Of a stretch of DNA of 64,000 nt, positions 25,526 to 33,980 are shown in pieces; position 1 is the stretch's first letter, and each line of letters opens with the position of its first letter. Both the position numbers and the translations under genes were made by a program. The DNA is from Ruminococcus flavefaciens AE3010. GTDB taxonomy: Bacteria > Bacillota > Clostridia > Oscillospirales > Ruminococcaceae. The stretch is taken from NCBI RefSeq assembly GCF_000526795.1, contig NZ_JAGT01000001.1, forward strand, positions 1,449,001 to 1,513,000, in the 5' to 3' direction. The notes below the pieces were generated by a model that was not told the DNA's origin, did no database searches, and saw only the letters and a list, made by a program, of their open reading frames with translations.

Positions 25526-26974
25526 ATGAAAAAGACAAGATCATTATCCCTGTTAACTGCTGCCGCTGTTATATTATCCGCCGCAGCAGGCTGCGGACGC
25601 AGGGGCTATGAGGACTTCGTTGTCCCCGAGCAGGGTCCCAGCACTCTCCGCCCCATATCCGATATATACATAGACAATCACTATGAGGGAGCAGCTCCCA
25701 CAAAGGAAAAGACCAACAGGACAGTCCGCAGCAGCGACGGGCTCTGCGTTATCGAGTGCAAGGACAGCTACTACGATGTTACCCTTGACTACGAAAAGGG
25801 CTCTCCCGCGCAGGTGGGTGCCGCCTACGGAAAAACTCTGCTTCTCGCTCTTCCCGATTACGCAGACATAGTTGAGCCCTACCTCTATGAGAACATCAGG
25901 GCTGCATTCACTCACCTCAACGGTGACTATTCGGGCATAGAGAAGCGTACTGACGCATTTTACAGCTCTCTCCCCGAGGACTACAGACAGGAGCTTGACG
26001 GCTTTGCAGATGCAGTGAGCGGCACTTCGGAGGGCTTCATCGAGGACGGCATCATCAGCCGCGATGAAGCTGTGCTCATGCAGTTCATACCCGACGCTCT
26101 CCGCGGTACAGCATGCAGCGCCATATCAGCAAACGGCAGCGCAACGGCAACGGGCGAACGCATTACCGCACGTATCCTTGAATGGGAGCTTGGCAGCGAT
26201 AATCAGATCTGCCAAGCCCACACACTTGTACATATGAAAAACGGCAGCAAGAGCTTCACTTCCCTTACATATCTGGGCTTTCTAACCATACTCACTGCCG
26301 TGAACGATGACGGCGTAATGCTGGGAGAGCTTGACGTGGGCAGCGAATCTATGATACAATATACTTGCGAAAACAAGACCAGCTACACCTACGGCATGAG
26401 ATATGCCCTTGAAAACTTCACCACTGCAAGAGATGCTGCGGAATACCTCACGAAAAACGCCTGCAGGTATCCCTACTGCGTGAACGTTATCGCCACAGAC
26501 AAAAAGGACGCTCTCGTTGCTGAGCTCTTAGCTTTAAATGAGGAACAGCTCTCCTCCTTCATGGACGAGCTGGACGATAAGGAAAAAACAGAACTGAAAT
26601 TCGCCTCAGCCATACGTGACAGCTCCTCACAGCTCCACAAATGCTACCCCTGGAGCGACCCCAATTATATATGTGCCGTAAACGCTTTCGTGACAAATGA
26701 TAACGTGACCTCTGCCATTCAGACAGAGAACAACCTTATTCGCTGGAAGCGCTACGATAAGCTTTTCTGCGGTCAGACAGGACTTACTCTCGGCCATTTC
26801 AAGGAGCTCATGACCTGCGAGAGCACTGACAACGACCTTAACCGCATACGCAGCGGCGGACTTGTGCATATGCTCATCGCCGACTACTCCACAGATACCA
26901 TGCAGGCTGTACTCACGGGAACAGACGGCGTTAAGGATTCCCCCGAGTTCATAGACCTTGGAAGCTGGCACTGA
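25526..26974 (+). CDS. lipoprotein of the C45 acyltransferase/hydrolase (Ntn) type
   Basis: The 482-residue protein has a lipoprotein signal (ILSAAAGCG, Cys near 23). The middle carries GTACSAISANG with Cys at residue 197, followed by ITARILEWE. In C45 and related Ntn-hydrolases an internal Cys becomes the N-terminal nucleophile after self-cleavage; an upstream Thr-Ala precedes it here. Later motifs include TYLGFLTILTAVNDDGV and MRYALENFTTARDAAEYL, with the usual TARDA-like helix and an Asn-Val pair (YCVNVIATD). Family members hydrolyse or transfer amide-linked acyl groups. Its place inside a peptide-type ABC/two-component operon suggests it acts outside the cell on an acylated peptide or antibiotic; this is inference. 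Confidence 0.72.
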   Translation: MKKTRSLSLLTAAAVILSAAAGCGRRGYEDFVVPEQGPSTLRPISDIYIDNHYEGAAPTKEKTNRTVRSSDGLCVIECKDSYYDVTLDYEKGSPAQVGAAYGKTLLLALPDYADIVEPYLYENIRAAFTHLNGDYSGIEKRTDAFYSSLPEDYRQELDGFADAVSGTSEGFIEDGIISRDEAVLMQFIPDALRGTACSAISANGSATATGERITARILEWELGSDNQICQAHTLVHMKNGSKSFTSLTYLGFLTILTAVNDDGVMLGELDVGSESMIQYTCENKTSYTYGMRYALENFTTARDAAEYLTKNACRYPYCVNVIATDKKDALVAELLALNEEQLSSFMDELDDKEKTELKFASAIRDSSSQLHKCYPWSDPNYICAVNAFVTNDNVTSAIQTENNLIRWKRYDKLFCGQTGLTLGHFKELMTCESTDNDLNRIRSGGLVHMLIADYSTDTMQAVLTGTDGVKDSPEFIDLGSWH

Positions 26975-27002
26975 TATACGATCTGCAAAGGAATTTAAAT
27001 AT

Positions 27003-27683
27003 ATGACCGACATTCTTATTATTGAAGACGACCCCGAGCTCGGTCAGCTCGTAAATGATTTCATAGCAAAAGAGGGCTTCTCGGTAAGGCTTTGCGAAGC
27101 TGCCGAGGACGCCCTTGCGCTGCTTAAAGAAGAGGAGTTCAGACTGGTGCTGCTGGACGTTATGCTGCCCCGGATGAACGGCTACGAGACCTGCACCGCC
27201 ATACGCAACAGCCGCGATATACCTATACTTATGATGAGCGCCATAACCGATGAGGACAGCAAGCTCCTGGGCTATGAAACAGGTGCGGACGACTACATCG
27301 ACAAGCCCTTTTCCGTAAAGGTGCTCACCGCCAAGATAAAGGCTCTCATAAAGCGCAGATCCGATGATACACAGAGCAGCTGTCTCACCTGCTGCGGCAT
27401 AGTCCTTGACCCTAACTCCCGCACCGTCACCCGTGACGGGAAAGAGCTTAAACTCAACGCCAAGGAGTTCGAGCTGCTGCGCTACCTCATGGAGCATAAG
27501 GGGGAGGCTGTCAGCAAGGACACCCTCTTCAACGCTGTATGGGGCATGGACTGCTTCACCGAGCCAAGCACTGTCAGCGTCCATATACGCTGGCTCCGCG
27601 AAAAGCTTGAACAGGACCCAAATTCTCCCCAGCTCATACGGACAGTGTGGAAAATAGGCTACAAATTCGGTGACAGCCAATGA
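27003..27683 (+). CDS. OmpR/PhoB-family response regulator
   Basis: The start is ATG 27003 after AAAGGAATTT; the upstream in-frame ATG lies in the preceding gene. The 226-residue protein has a receiver domain with acidic pair EDD (9-11), phosphoacceptor Asp near 51 (LLDVMLPRMNGYE), MMSA and Lys in DKPFSVK, then a winged-helix domain (LKLNAKEFELLRYLMEH, SVHIRWLREKLEQ, IRTVWKIGYKF). Its gene overlaps the kinase gene by four bases. It likely controls this ABC operon and perhaps the MacAB-like operon, which share an upstream site. Confidence 0.95.
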   Translation: MTDILIIEDDPELGQLVNDFIAKEGFSVRLCEAAEDALALLKEEEFRLVLLDVMLPRMNGYETCTAIRNSRDIPILMMSAITDEDSKLLGYETGADDYIDKPFSVKVLTAKIKALIKRRSDDTQSSCLTCCGIVLDPNSRTVTRDGKELKLNAKEFELLRYLMEHKGEAVSKDTLFNAVWGMDCFTEPSTVSVHIRWLREKLEQDPNSPQLIRTVWKIGYKFGDSQ

Positions 27684-28984
27684 AAAAGTTTATCCGTACA
27701 CTTATAATGATAACCGTCTTTTTCGCAGTGCTTGCGTCAGGCTTTAATATGTGCTTCAATGCTGCCATGAAAGAGCAGCTGAAACGTTGCAATGTGGCTG
27801 TAAACAGGATAAACCGCGAAATATCCGACACAATGGCTGAGAGCGGTGCTTCTCCCGAGGAGCTGATCGCCGAAAGGACTGACGCATGGAAAAAGACCTA
27901 CGGCAGCAGCGCTCCCCGAAGCATAGTCTTTATCCCCCTCAGCAGCAGCGAGAACACCTTCTATACGTCTGTTGACAAGAGATGTGCCGTTTGCAGTATC
28001 TACGGCAAAGACAATGAGCTTGCAGGCTTTGTGCAGTACACCTGCTCCGACGATGTTTTCGCAAACATCAGGCGGATATTGAATATTATCATCGGAGTAT
28101 GCTTCCTGCTCATCACAGGCGCTGTCATATTCATTCACTTTGCTGTGTTCAAGCCATTCCGCAGGCTTTCCGACTACCCCGAAAGGCTTGCAAGACTCCG
28201 CGACATACAGAAGCTCCCCGAAAGCAAGAGCCGATATTTCGGCAAATACGTCTGGGGAATGAATATGCTGACGGACGTTCTCGCCGCCAGCAGCCACAGG
28301 ATACATATGCTTGAGGGAGAGCACCAGAAGCTTGTCAGCTCCATAGCCCACGGCGTAAAGACTCCGCTGGCAAATATCCGACTTTACACCGACGCTGTAA
28401 GGACGGGGCTTTACTCCGACACGGGAATGTCCTCGGATATAGCCGATAAGATAGACAGCAACACTGCCAAGATAGAGTCCATGGCAGCCGAGCTCATGAC
28501 CGCTTCGGAAGCCTCCTGCGACGGCTGTGATATCGAAAAGGAGCTCTTCCCTCTTTCGGAGCTTGCAGACCTTGTCCGCAGCGAATATACGGACAGAATG
28601 GCTCTGCTCAGGATACCATTCACTGTGGAATGTATAAATGCTCCAATAATGGACAGCGACAAGTACGCACTGTACCGCGCTGTGAGCCAGCTCCTTGAAA
28701 ACGCCATGAAATACGGCGACGGAAACGGCATAAGCGTAAAGATGATGAAGCAGGACGACTCTTTCTGCATATCAGTGCGCGACAAAGGAGAGCTGCTCCC
28801 CGAGAATGAGCTGCCCTACGTGTTCAGAAGCTACTGGCGGGGCTCAAATGCCGCCGACAAAAGCGGCTGCGGCATAGGACTGTACGTTGTTCATGAGACC
28901 GCAAAGGCACTGGGCGGAAGCGTTCATGTGCGGCGTATCGAGGAGACCTCGGAAATGGAGTTTGTGATATATATCGAGCAATAG
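27680..28984 (+). CDS. sensor histidine kinase
   Basis: The 434-residue protein has two membrane segments (about 7-28 and 137-160) around an extracytoplasmic domain of about 105 residues. The phosphoacceptor is His224 in SSIAHGVKTPLANI, where GV replaces the usual E-(L/I/M). The ATPase part has the N box LENAMKYG, and G boxes VRDKGELLPE and SGCGIGLYVVHE. It pairs with the overlapping regulator gene. The moderately large external loop suggests direct ligand sensing rather than the transporter-sensing small-loop BceS type. Confidence 0.93.
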   Translation: MKKFIRTLIMITVFFAVLASGFNMCFNAAMKEQLKRCNVAVNRINREISDTMAESGASPEELIAERTDAWKKTYGSSAPRSIVFIPLSSSENTFYTSVDKRCAVCSIYGKDNELAGFVQYTCSDDVFANIRRILNIIIGVCFLLITGAVIFIHFAVFKPFRRLSDYPERLARLRDIQKLPESKSRYFGKYVWGMNMLTDVLAASSHRIHMLEGEHQKLVSSIAHGVKTPLANIRLYTDAVRTGLYSDTGMSSDIADKIDSNTAKIESMAAELMTASEASCDGCDIEKELFPLSELADLVRSEYTDRMALLRIPFTVECINAPIMDSDKYALYRAVSQLLENAMKYGDGNGISVKMMKQDDSFCISVRDKGELLPENELPYVFRSYWRGSNAADKSGCGIGLYVVHETAKALGGSVHVRRIEETSEMEFVIYIEQ

Positions 28985-29022
28985 CAACATTCCAATCAAA
29001 AAATCACTTACAGCACAATATG

Positions 29023-29194
29023 AATGGGATTCCAAAGGGAGTATACTCCCTTTGGTCAGGTCAAGGGCTGACAGCCCTTGTGGGGTGTGGGGCAAAGCCC
29101 CACAGTTACGAAGCGCTCCGCAAGGGTGAATTTCAAAAACAGTCCGGTGGACTGTTTTTGAAAGAGGGACGCCCTGCAAGAGAGGGCGTCCCTT
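29023..29194 (-). repeat. mosaic palindromic element (family A, copy 3, inverted)
   Basis: Read on the minus strand it has the same hairpin order as copies 1 and 2, from GGGACGCC/GGCGTCCC (29166-29194) to CCAAAGGGAGTATACTCCC (29032-29055). The third hairpin has changed to GGGGCAAAGCCCC and the first loop to a longer version. Confidence 0.8.
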
Positions 29195-29205
29195 AAAAAC
29201 TAAAA

Positions 29206-29326
29206 GGGCGGGTAAAGGGGAGCCCCCTTTGGCGGATTCGCAGGTTACCAAATATGAGCCGTTACTTTACGACTCGGTAGCCCACTTTTTTCCGCTAAGG
29301 AGAGCAGCCTAAAATCCGCCCTTTTT
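29206..29326 (+). ncRNA. candidate structured RNA with terminator-like end
   Basis: Nested pairings: GGCGGATT (29231-29238) with AATCCGCC (29313-29320) closes the element; inside, GGTTACC (29243-29249) pairs with GGTAGCC (29276-29282), and directly within it GAGCCGT (29256-29262) pairs with ACGACTC (29269-29275) with one mismatch. A GCT/AGC mini-stem follows at 29294-29305. CTTTTTC after the closing stem suits termination. AAAGGGG/CCCCTTT forms another hairpin just upstream (29214-29230). I could not match a known riboswitch. It could also be a further dispersed repeat. Confidence 0.4.
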
Positions 29327-29353
29327 CATATAAAGCGACATTTTTCAATACTA

Positions 29354-29382
29354 TTGACAGCCGAAAAATAATGTGGTAAGAT
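29354..29382 (+). promoter_or_regulatory. promoter of the VanY-like gene
   Basis: TTGACA and TAAGAT, 17-base spacer. The leader is about 135 bases long and includes a GCATAG/CTATGC hairpin (29490-29507) just before the ribosome binding site. Confidence 0.75.
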
Positions 29383-29525
29383 ATAAGCACAGAAGATTTT
29401 TTGTCAATATAAAAAAATATTTGTCGGTATGATACACTTTTCATACATGTTCCGATTGTTCTTTATGACGGATCAAAACAGCCGACAGCGCATAGCTTCG
29501 TTCTATGCCGGAAGGAAGATATAAA

Positions 29526-30341
29526 ATGAAAAGATTATCAAAACTCACACTTTTATTAATGACAGCTGCTTCAATGACAGCCTGCGGCAAGGTAGGAGAG
29601 CGTTCAAGTCTCCCTATCCCTCAGCAGCCTACTGCTTCAACTTCCGAGAACGCAGCCGATACAAATACCGAAGAGCTCACAACTGCCGCTGATACAACTA
29701 CAACAGCCGCAGCAGCTGCCACAGACGGCTCCGAAACTGTCACCGAAGCAAGTGCAGAGGTACAGGAAGCACCCTCTGTGGGCGACGCCGATTACGCTCC
29801 TGCGCCTGTACAGTACGATATCCCGGGACTCACCTACATAAACGGCATTCTCATAGCAAACAAGAGCTACAGTCTGCCTGCGGACTTCAATCCCGGTATC
29901 GATGCCACCTGTCAGGCTCAGTTCAACAAGCTTGCAAGTGCAGCGGCTCAGCAGGGACTGAATATATACTTCTCGTCGGGCTTCCGCTCATACGACTATC
30001 AGGCTCAGATTTACAACAACTATGTTGCACGCGACGGACAAGCTGTTGCTGATACATACTCCGCACGTCCGGGATACTCCGAGCACCAGACAGGACTTGC
30101 TATCGACGTAAACCAGATAGACGACTCCTTTATCGGAACTCCCGAGGCTATATGGCTGGAGAACCACTGCCACGAATTCGGATTCATACTCCGCTACCCA
30201 CAGGGCAAACAGAGCATAACAGGCTATCAGTACGAATCATGGCATATCCGCTATGTCGGTACTGACCTTTCGTATGCTATCCACAATAGCGGTCTTACTC
30301 TTGAGGAATACTTCGGTATCGATTCTTACTATCACGAATAA
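29526..30341 (+). CDS. VanY-type D-alanyl-D-alanine carboxypeptidase lipoprotein
   Basis: Start ATG 29526 follows GGAAGGAAG; the in-frame ATG seven codons earlier lacks a site. The 271-residue protein has a lipobox (SMTACG, Cys near 19), a Thr/Ala-rich linker (about 40-95) and an M15B peptidase domain. Zinc ligands are in SEHQTGLAIDV and WHIRYVG, preceded by SSGFRSYDYQ. The domain removes the terminal D-Ala from peptidoglycan peptides outside the membrane. A role in wall maturation is likelier than vancomycin resistance since no van genes are nearby. Confidence 0.93.
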   Translation: MKRLSKLTLLLMTAASMTACGKVGERSSLPIPQQPTASTSENAADTNTEELTTAADTTTTAAAAATDGSETVTEASAEVQEAPSVGDADYAPAPVQYDIPGLTYINGILIANKSYSLPADFNPGIDATCQAQFNKLASAAAQQGLNIYFSSGFRSYDYQAQIYNNYVARDGQAVADTYSARPGYSEHQTGLAIDVNQIDDSFIGTPEAIWLENHCHEFGFILRYPQGKQSITGYQYESWHIRYVGTDLSYAIHNSGLTLEEYFGIDSYYHE

Positions 30342-30350
30342 AAGCATATA

Positions 30351-30390
30351 AAAGCGCCGTATTAATTATGAATACGGCGCTTCTTTTATG
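30351..30390 (+). terminator. terminator of the VanY-like gene
   Basis: AAGCGCCGTATT and AATACGGCGCTT pair perfectly, followed by CTTTTATG. Confidence 0.88.
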
Positions 30391-30523
30391 TCAGGCTTTT
30401 CAGTGCTCCTATCAGATGATGCTTCTGCGCTCGGGTATACATGACGTTTTGCAGCAAGCCGTGATACATCTCGGCACAATATATCAATTTCACTGTTTTT
30501 TGTTGCAATATAGCCATTATAAA

Positions 30524-30552
30524 TTGACATTGGACTGTATTAGTGTTATACT
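30524..30552 (+). promoter_or_regulatory. promoter of the first serpin gene
   Basis: TTGACA and TATACT with a 17-base spacer, 49 bases before the ATG. Confidence 0.82.
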
Positions 30553-30600
30553 GTTACTATGGATATTATATCCAATTCATTATGGGAGGAGTAATGTACT

Positions 30601-32598
30601 ATGGGAAAAATGAAAAAATTATCCAAACTTACCGCAGGTATCCTGAGCTTTGCACTGGCTATGGGAGCTGTGGGAAACATTCCGCCGCTGATGAGCAGCA
30701 ATAAGGCTGCCGCTGCGGAAGAATACTACGAAAATGAAGCATATGAAGTCGAGGTCAAGGACGCTTATATCTATTATAAGATAATTCCCGACGAACATTT
30801 CAGCAGCAGCGATCCTAAGGATATATATTATCTGGCATTTGATATCCTTCCTCAGAGAAATGGTTATGTCGATTATTACGACCGCATAACGATACGTCTT
30901 CGCTCACCTATAGACAGAGGTATCAGTCCGAATGACGAGGAAAACAAGGAGTATTATGATCTATGGGCACGCACCTGCAATAACTATGATTTGTTCGACG
31001 AGGAAGATATCGTTACATTAAAGTTCACCACCTATGACAAGGATGAGGCTGACGCTTTGCAGGCTGAATTGGATAAAGAGGGCGGCTACTGGGGCAGCTC
31101 TTCATCGGACAAAAAAGTATTTGGCATGGATTTCCTGTCATCAGTCAGGTCTCTGGGCATACACTACTACGGCGACATCAACGATGACGGAGTTGTAGAC
31201 AGCTTTGACTCTGTCACCTACAGAAAACAGATCGCAGGAACTCTCACAGACAAGCTCAGTGAGGCACAGTTCCTCAACGGCGATATAAACAAGGACGACA
31301 AGATCGACGAGGAAGACCTGAAGGCTGTTCAGGATTACCTCCTCGGCAGGACAAAGGAATTCAACGGCGTTTCCGATATCGGAAGCATACGCCTTGACAA
31401 TACCGTTGATGTACAGGCTTCGGAGGGCAAGGCAACAGACGCCGAATTTGCTTCCGCTGAGATGAAGTTCGGCGTGGATATCCTCAAGAAGTGCTTCGAG
31501 CCTACAAATCCTGACGAGAAAAATCTTCTTATATCACCTCTCTCAATATCAGCAGCCCTTGCCATGACCGCAAACGGCGCTGACGGCGAAACAAAGACCG
31601 AAATGGAGAAGGTACTGGGCAACGGTCTTACCATGGATCAGCTCAACGAGTATATGGCTTACTACATAAGCAAGCTTCCCAACGAGAAAAAGCAGAAGGT
31701 GCTTGTGGCAGATTCTATCTGGTTCAAGGACAAGCCCTCATTCAAGGTCTATGACAGCTTCCTCGAACAGAACAAGAAATACTATAACGCACAGCTTTAT
31801 AAGGCTGCTTTTGATGATTCCACAGTCAAAGACGTAAACAGCTGGGTAAACGAGAATACTCAGGGAATGATCCCGTCTATACTGAAAAAAGGCGATCTTA
31901 CGCCTACAGATCAGAAGGAAATACTGATGATGCTCATCAATACTCTTTACTTTGAGGCTGAATGGTCCTCTCCGTATACAAACTCTGTTGACGGAAAGTT
32001 CACTGACCTCAACGGAGAAGAACACCCCATCAAGAAGATGTTCAGCCGTGAGTATCAGTACTTTGACCTGGGCGACGCCGACGCTTTCAAGAAGTCGTAT
32101 GCAGGCGGCAATTACAGCTTCGTAGGCATCATGCCCAAGGAGAAGGACATCGTTGAATACGTAAACGACCTCGACGCAGAAAAGCTCTTTGAGGGACTCA
32201 AGGAATATGAAGATCCCGAAACTATCGAGCTCAATGTTATGATACCCAAGTTCAAGTACAATTACAGCAAATCACTGAAAAAAGTGCTTTCTGAAATTGG
32301 CATGCCCACTGCATTCAGTATGGAAAAGGCAGACTTCTCAAAGATAAACGACCTGTCAGTTGAAAATGCAGACCCGCTGTACATCGACGACGTTGCACAC
32401 AAGACAAGGATAGAAGTTACCGAAAAGGGCACAAAGGCTGCTGCGGTAACAGCTGTTATGATGGCGGCAGGAAGCGCTATGCCTATCGAAAAGAAAAAGG
32501 TCAATATATACCTTGACAAGCCATTCGTTTACATGATCGTTGACAAGAACAACGTTCCTCTGTTTATCGGTGCCGCTACCGAGATCGAAGAGCAGTAA
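30601..32598 (+). CDS. secreted dockerin-serpin protease inhibitor (1)
   Basis: The 665-residue protein has a signal peptide (about 1-38), a beta-rich domain (about 40-185), a type I dockerin (about 188-252; YYGDINDDGVVDSFD and LNGDINKDDKIDEED calcium loops) and a serpin domain (about 262-665). The serpin hinge is EKGTKAAAVTAV, with small residues at P12-P9 as in inhibitory serpins. Counting from the hinge Glu as P17, P1-P1' falls at Gly-Ser in MMAAGSAMP. The loop is followed by IYLDKPFVYMIVD and PLFIGAA, conserved strand 5B. It should be carried to the cellulosome by the dockerin and trap serine or cysteine proteases. Start could also be Met4. Confidence 0.93.
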   Translation: MGKMKKLSKLTAGILSFALAMGAVGNIPPLMSSNKAAAAEEYYENEAYEVEVKDAYIYYKIIPDEHFSSSDPKDIYYLAFDILPQRNGYVDYYDRITIRLRSPIDRGISPNDEENKEYYDLWARTCNNYDLFDEEDIVTLKFTTYDKDEADALQAELDKEGGYWGSSSSDKKVFGMDFLSSVRSLGIHYYGDINDDGVVDSFDSVTYRKQIAGTLTDKLSEAQFLNGDINKDDKIDEEDLKAVQDYLLGRTKEFNGVSDIGSIRLDNTVDVQASEGKATDAEFASAEMKFGVDILKKCFEPTNPDEKNLLISPLSISAALAMTANGADGETKTEMEKVLGNGLTMDQLNEYMAYYISKLPNEKKQKVLVADSIWFKDKPSFKVYDSFLEQNKKYYNAQLYKAAFDDSTVKDVNSWVNENTQGMIPSILKKGDLTPTDQKEILMMLINTLYFEAEWSSPYTNSVDGKFTDLNGEEHPIKKMFSREYQYFDLGDADAFKKSYAGGNYSFVGIMPKEKDIVEYVNDLDAEKLFEGLKEYEDPETIELNVMIPKFKYNYSKSLKKVLSEIGMPTAFSMEKADFSKINDLSVENADPLYIDDVAHKTRIEVTEKGTKAAAVTAVMMAAGSAMPIEKKKVNIYLDKPFVYMIVDKNNVPLFIGAATEIEEQ

Positions 32599-32604
32599 AT
32601 TATA

Positions 32605-32640
32605 CAAAAAAGTCCCGAAGACAGCTTCGGGACTTTTTTC
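32605..32640. terminator. bidirectional terminator after serpin 1
   Basis: AAAAAAGTCCCGAAG and CTTCGGGACTTTTTT form a stem with flanking A and T runs. Confidence 0.92.
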
Positions 32641-32648
32641 ATTGCTTA

Positions 32649-33311
32649 TTATTCATCAAGTGCAAATACACTTCCGCTCATGCGGTATGCCTTATTGTTG
32701 ACCATAACATTGCCGAAATACCACGAGCCTATGTCCTCGCACAGCGACTTTAAAACATCAGTCGTGATGAATTAGGAAGCTGTACTGTAAAACGGGATAA
32801 GATTTGTAGTTTTGGCGTTTGTGTTTGCGTTTCCGTTTTGCTCCGCCATATCCGCGGGCGTTGTAACGTCGCTTGCGTACATAGCCGATACATTCGATGA
32901 GCTCTTTGAAGCAAGATAGATCATTATCTGTTCATCAGCGTCGCTATTGTTGTTATGCGCATTGCAGATGATTATCTTTTCGCAGTTTGTCGCACTTATC
33001 GAGTTGGAATTGCTGATATAGCTCAATATAAGCGCTGTAGCCGTTATCTCTACCTCAAATGTGCCGTTAGGGTAAAGCTCTGTTTCATGGTAATAGGAGC
33101 CATTAAAGATAACAGCTATTTTTGAACCCTGTATGCCATTTGTGCCCTGAAAATAACGAATGCCTATGGTCTTGGCTTCGTTGATATAAAAATATGTGTA
33201 CTGACCGCTTGTTTCCGTTCCGCCTGCCCATGTAAAATTATCCCTGAGATACGGAACGAGTATCGTTCCCATTTCAGCCAGTGTTAAAGTCCGCGTCCAT
33301 ACTGTTGCCAT
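32649..33311 (-). pseudogene. phage-structural-like protein interrupted by an in-frame TAA
   Basis: ATG 33311 (site GGAGGTGCAG) opens a 179-codon frame that ends at TAA 32774-32772. The same frame then stays open for 41 further codons (FITTDVLKSLCEDIGSWYFG...) to a second TAA at 32651-32649. The extension ends in well-formed coding sequence (MVNNKAYRMSGSVFALDE), just before the terminator. A nonsense change in a 220-codon gene is the simplest reading; the shorter protein may still be made. The sequence (TLTLAEMGTILVPYL, GTFEVEITATALIL) looks like phage tail or baseplate-associated protein, family not recognised. Confidence 0.6.
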
Positions 33312-33312
33312 A

Positions 33313-33624
33313 TTACTGCACCTCCGTAATTGTTCCTGTCACCATATTCATATGACTTTTGATATTCGGGATTATCGAGCCTGCGGTGACAGATGTTCCG
33401 CCCAGCTCGGCTTCGCCTATATACTGCTTTACCCTGCCCTTTGTGTCATAGACGAAGTAGACCTTGTCGGCGTCCTTTTCCTCAAGGTCGTCGTAGTCCT
33501 CCTTGGTTATCTGCTCAAAGGACATACCGTTCAGACGCTCCTCCGAAAATACATCGGAGCTGTCCGCCTTTGCAAGGAGCCTGTCTATCTCAGATCCGCT
33601 GTATGCTCCGTGATATACTGCCAT
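33313..33624 (-). CDS. phage-tail-like small protein
   Basis: The 103-residue protein contains DADKVYFVYDTKGRVKQYIG, a pattern common in the N-terminal part of phage tail-fibre and baseplate proteins. Its start overlaps the preceding stop by one base (TAATG) and its stop is one base before the next gene. It belongs to a three-gene cassette with its own promoter; no capsid, portal or terminase is nearby, so it is a remnant or a domesticated module. Confidence 0.65.
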   Translation of the reverse strand: MAVYHGAYSGSEIDRLLAKADSSDVFSEERLNGMSFEQITKEDYDDLEEKDADKVYFVYDTKGRVKQYIGEAELGGTSVTAGSIIPNIKSHMNMVTGTITEVQ

Positions 33625-33764
33625 TATAAGCCCTCCTTCAGAAGATACATCTCACCGCTGTCAGTGCAGTACCTCATATTCTCCGTGGTAAAATAACACC
33701 TGCGTATGCAGGCGCGGTCGGTCAGGAGCTTGACCGTTTTGAATATTTCATACAGACCTTTCAT
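33624..33764 (-). CDS. 46-residue small protein, first gene of the phage-like cassette
   Basis: ATG 33764 follows a perfect GGAAAGGAG site. The peptide begins MKGLYEIFKTVKLLTDRACI and ends MYLLKEGL, with three Cys. No family recognised. Coupled to the next gene by a TAATG overlap, which supports its being translated. Confidence 0.6.
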   Translation of the reverse strand: MKGLYEIFKTVKLLTDRACIRRCYFTTENMRYCTDSGEMYLLKEGL

Positions 33765-33829
33765 TTTTTCTCCTTTCCGAAATATGGTTTTCAGCCTTTA
33801 CGATCACGCAATATTTGGAATCGCTTCCA

Positions 33830-33858
33830 TATACACTTCGGAAAGAAGAATTTCTCAA
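33830..33858 (-). promoter_or_regulatory. promoter of the phage-like cassette
   Basis: Minus-strand TTGAGA (33858-33853) and TGTATA (33835-33830), 17-base spacer. TTTGCGTTGA, CTTT.CG and ATATGGAAGC are shared with the promoter at 9571-9599, as is an AAAGGAGAAA ending of the leader. Confidence 0.7.
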
Positions 33859-33943
33859 CGCAAACAGGTTGAATTTCAAAAAAAAAATTTCAAACATCGT
33901 ATATATGCACAAATGCAGCTTGTGATTTTAGTAAAATAAGCAC

Positions 33944-33977
33944 AAAGAAGCCTGTATCCATTGGGACACAGGCTTCT
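33944..33977. terminator. terminator of the PadR operon
   Basis: AGAAGCCTGTATCC and GGACACAGGCTTCT pair with one G-T and short loop; it lies right after the stop at 33981 on the minus strand. Confidence 0.75.
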
Positions 33978-33980
33978 TGA

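Noticed and set aside
29206..29326. Structured region as a c-di-AMP, c-di-GMP or cobalamin riboswitch
   Set aside because: The conserved core bases of these classes are not present on either strand.
29526..30341. VanY-like gene as vancomycin resistance
   Set aside because: No vanH, vanA/B, vanX or vanRS partner is nearby; a wall-maturation lipoprotein is more likely.
32649..33764. Intact prophage
   Set aside because: Only three small tail-like genes; no integrase, terminase, capsid or lysis genes and no attachment sites.
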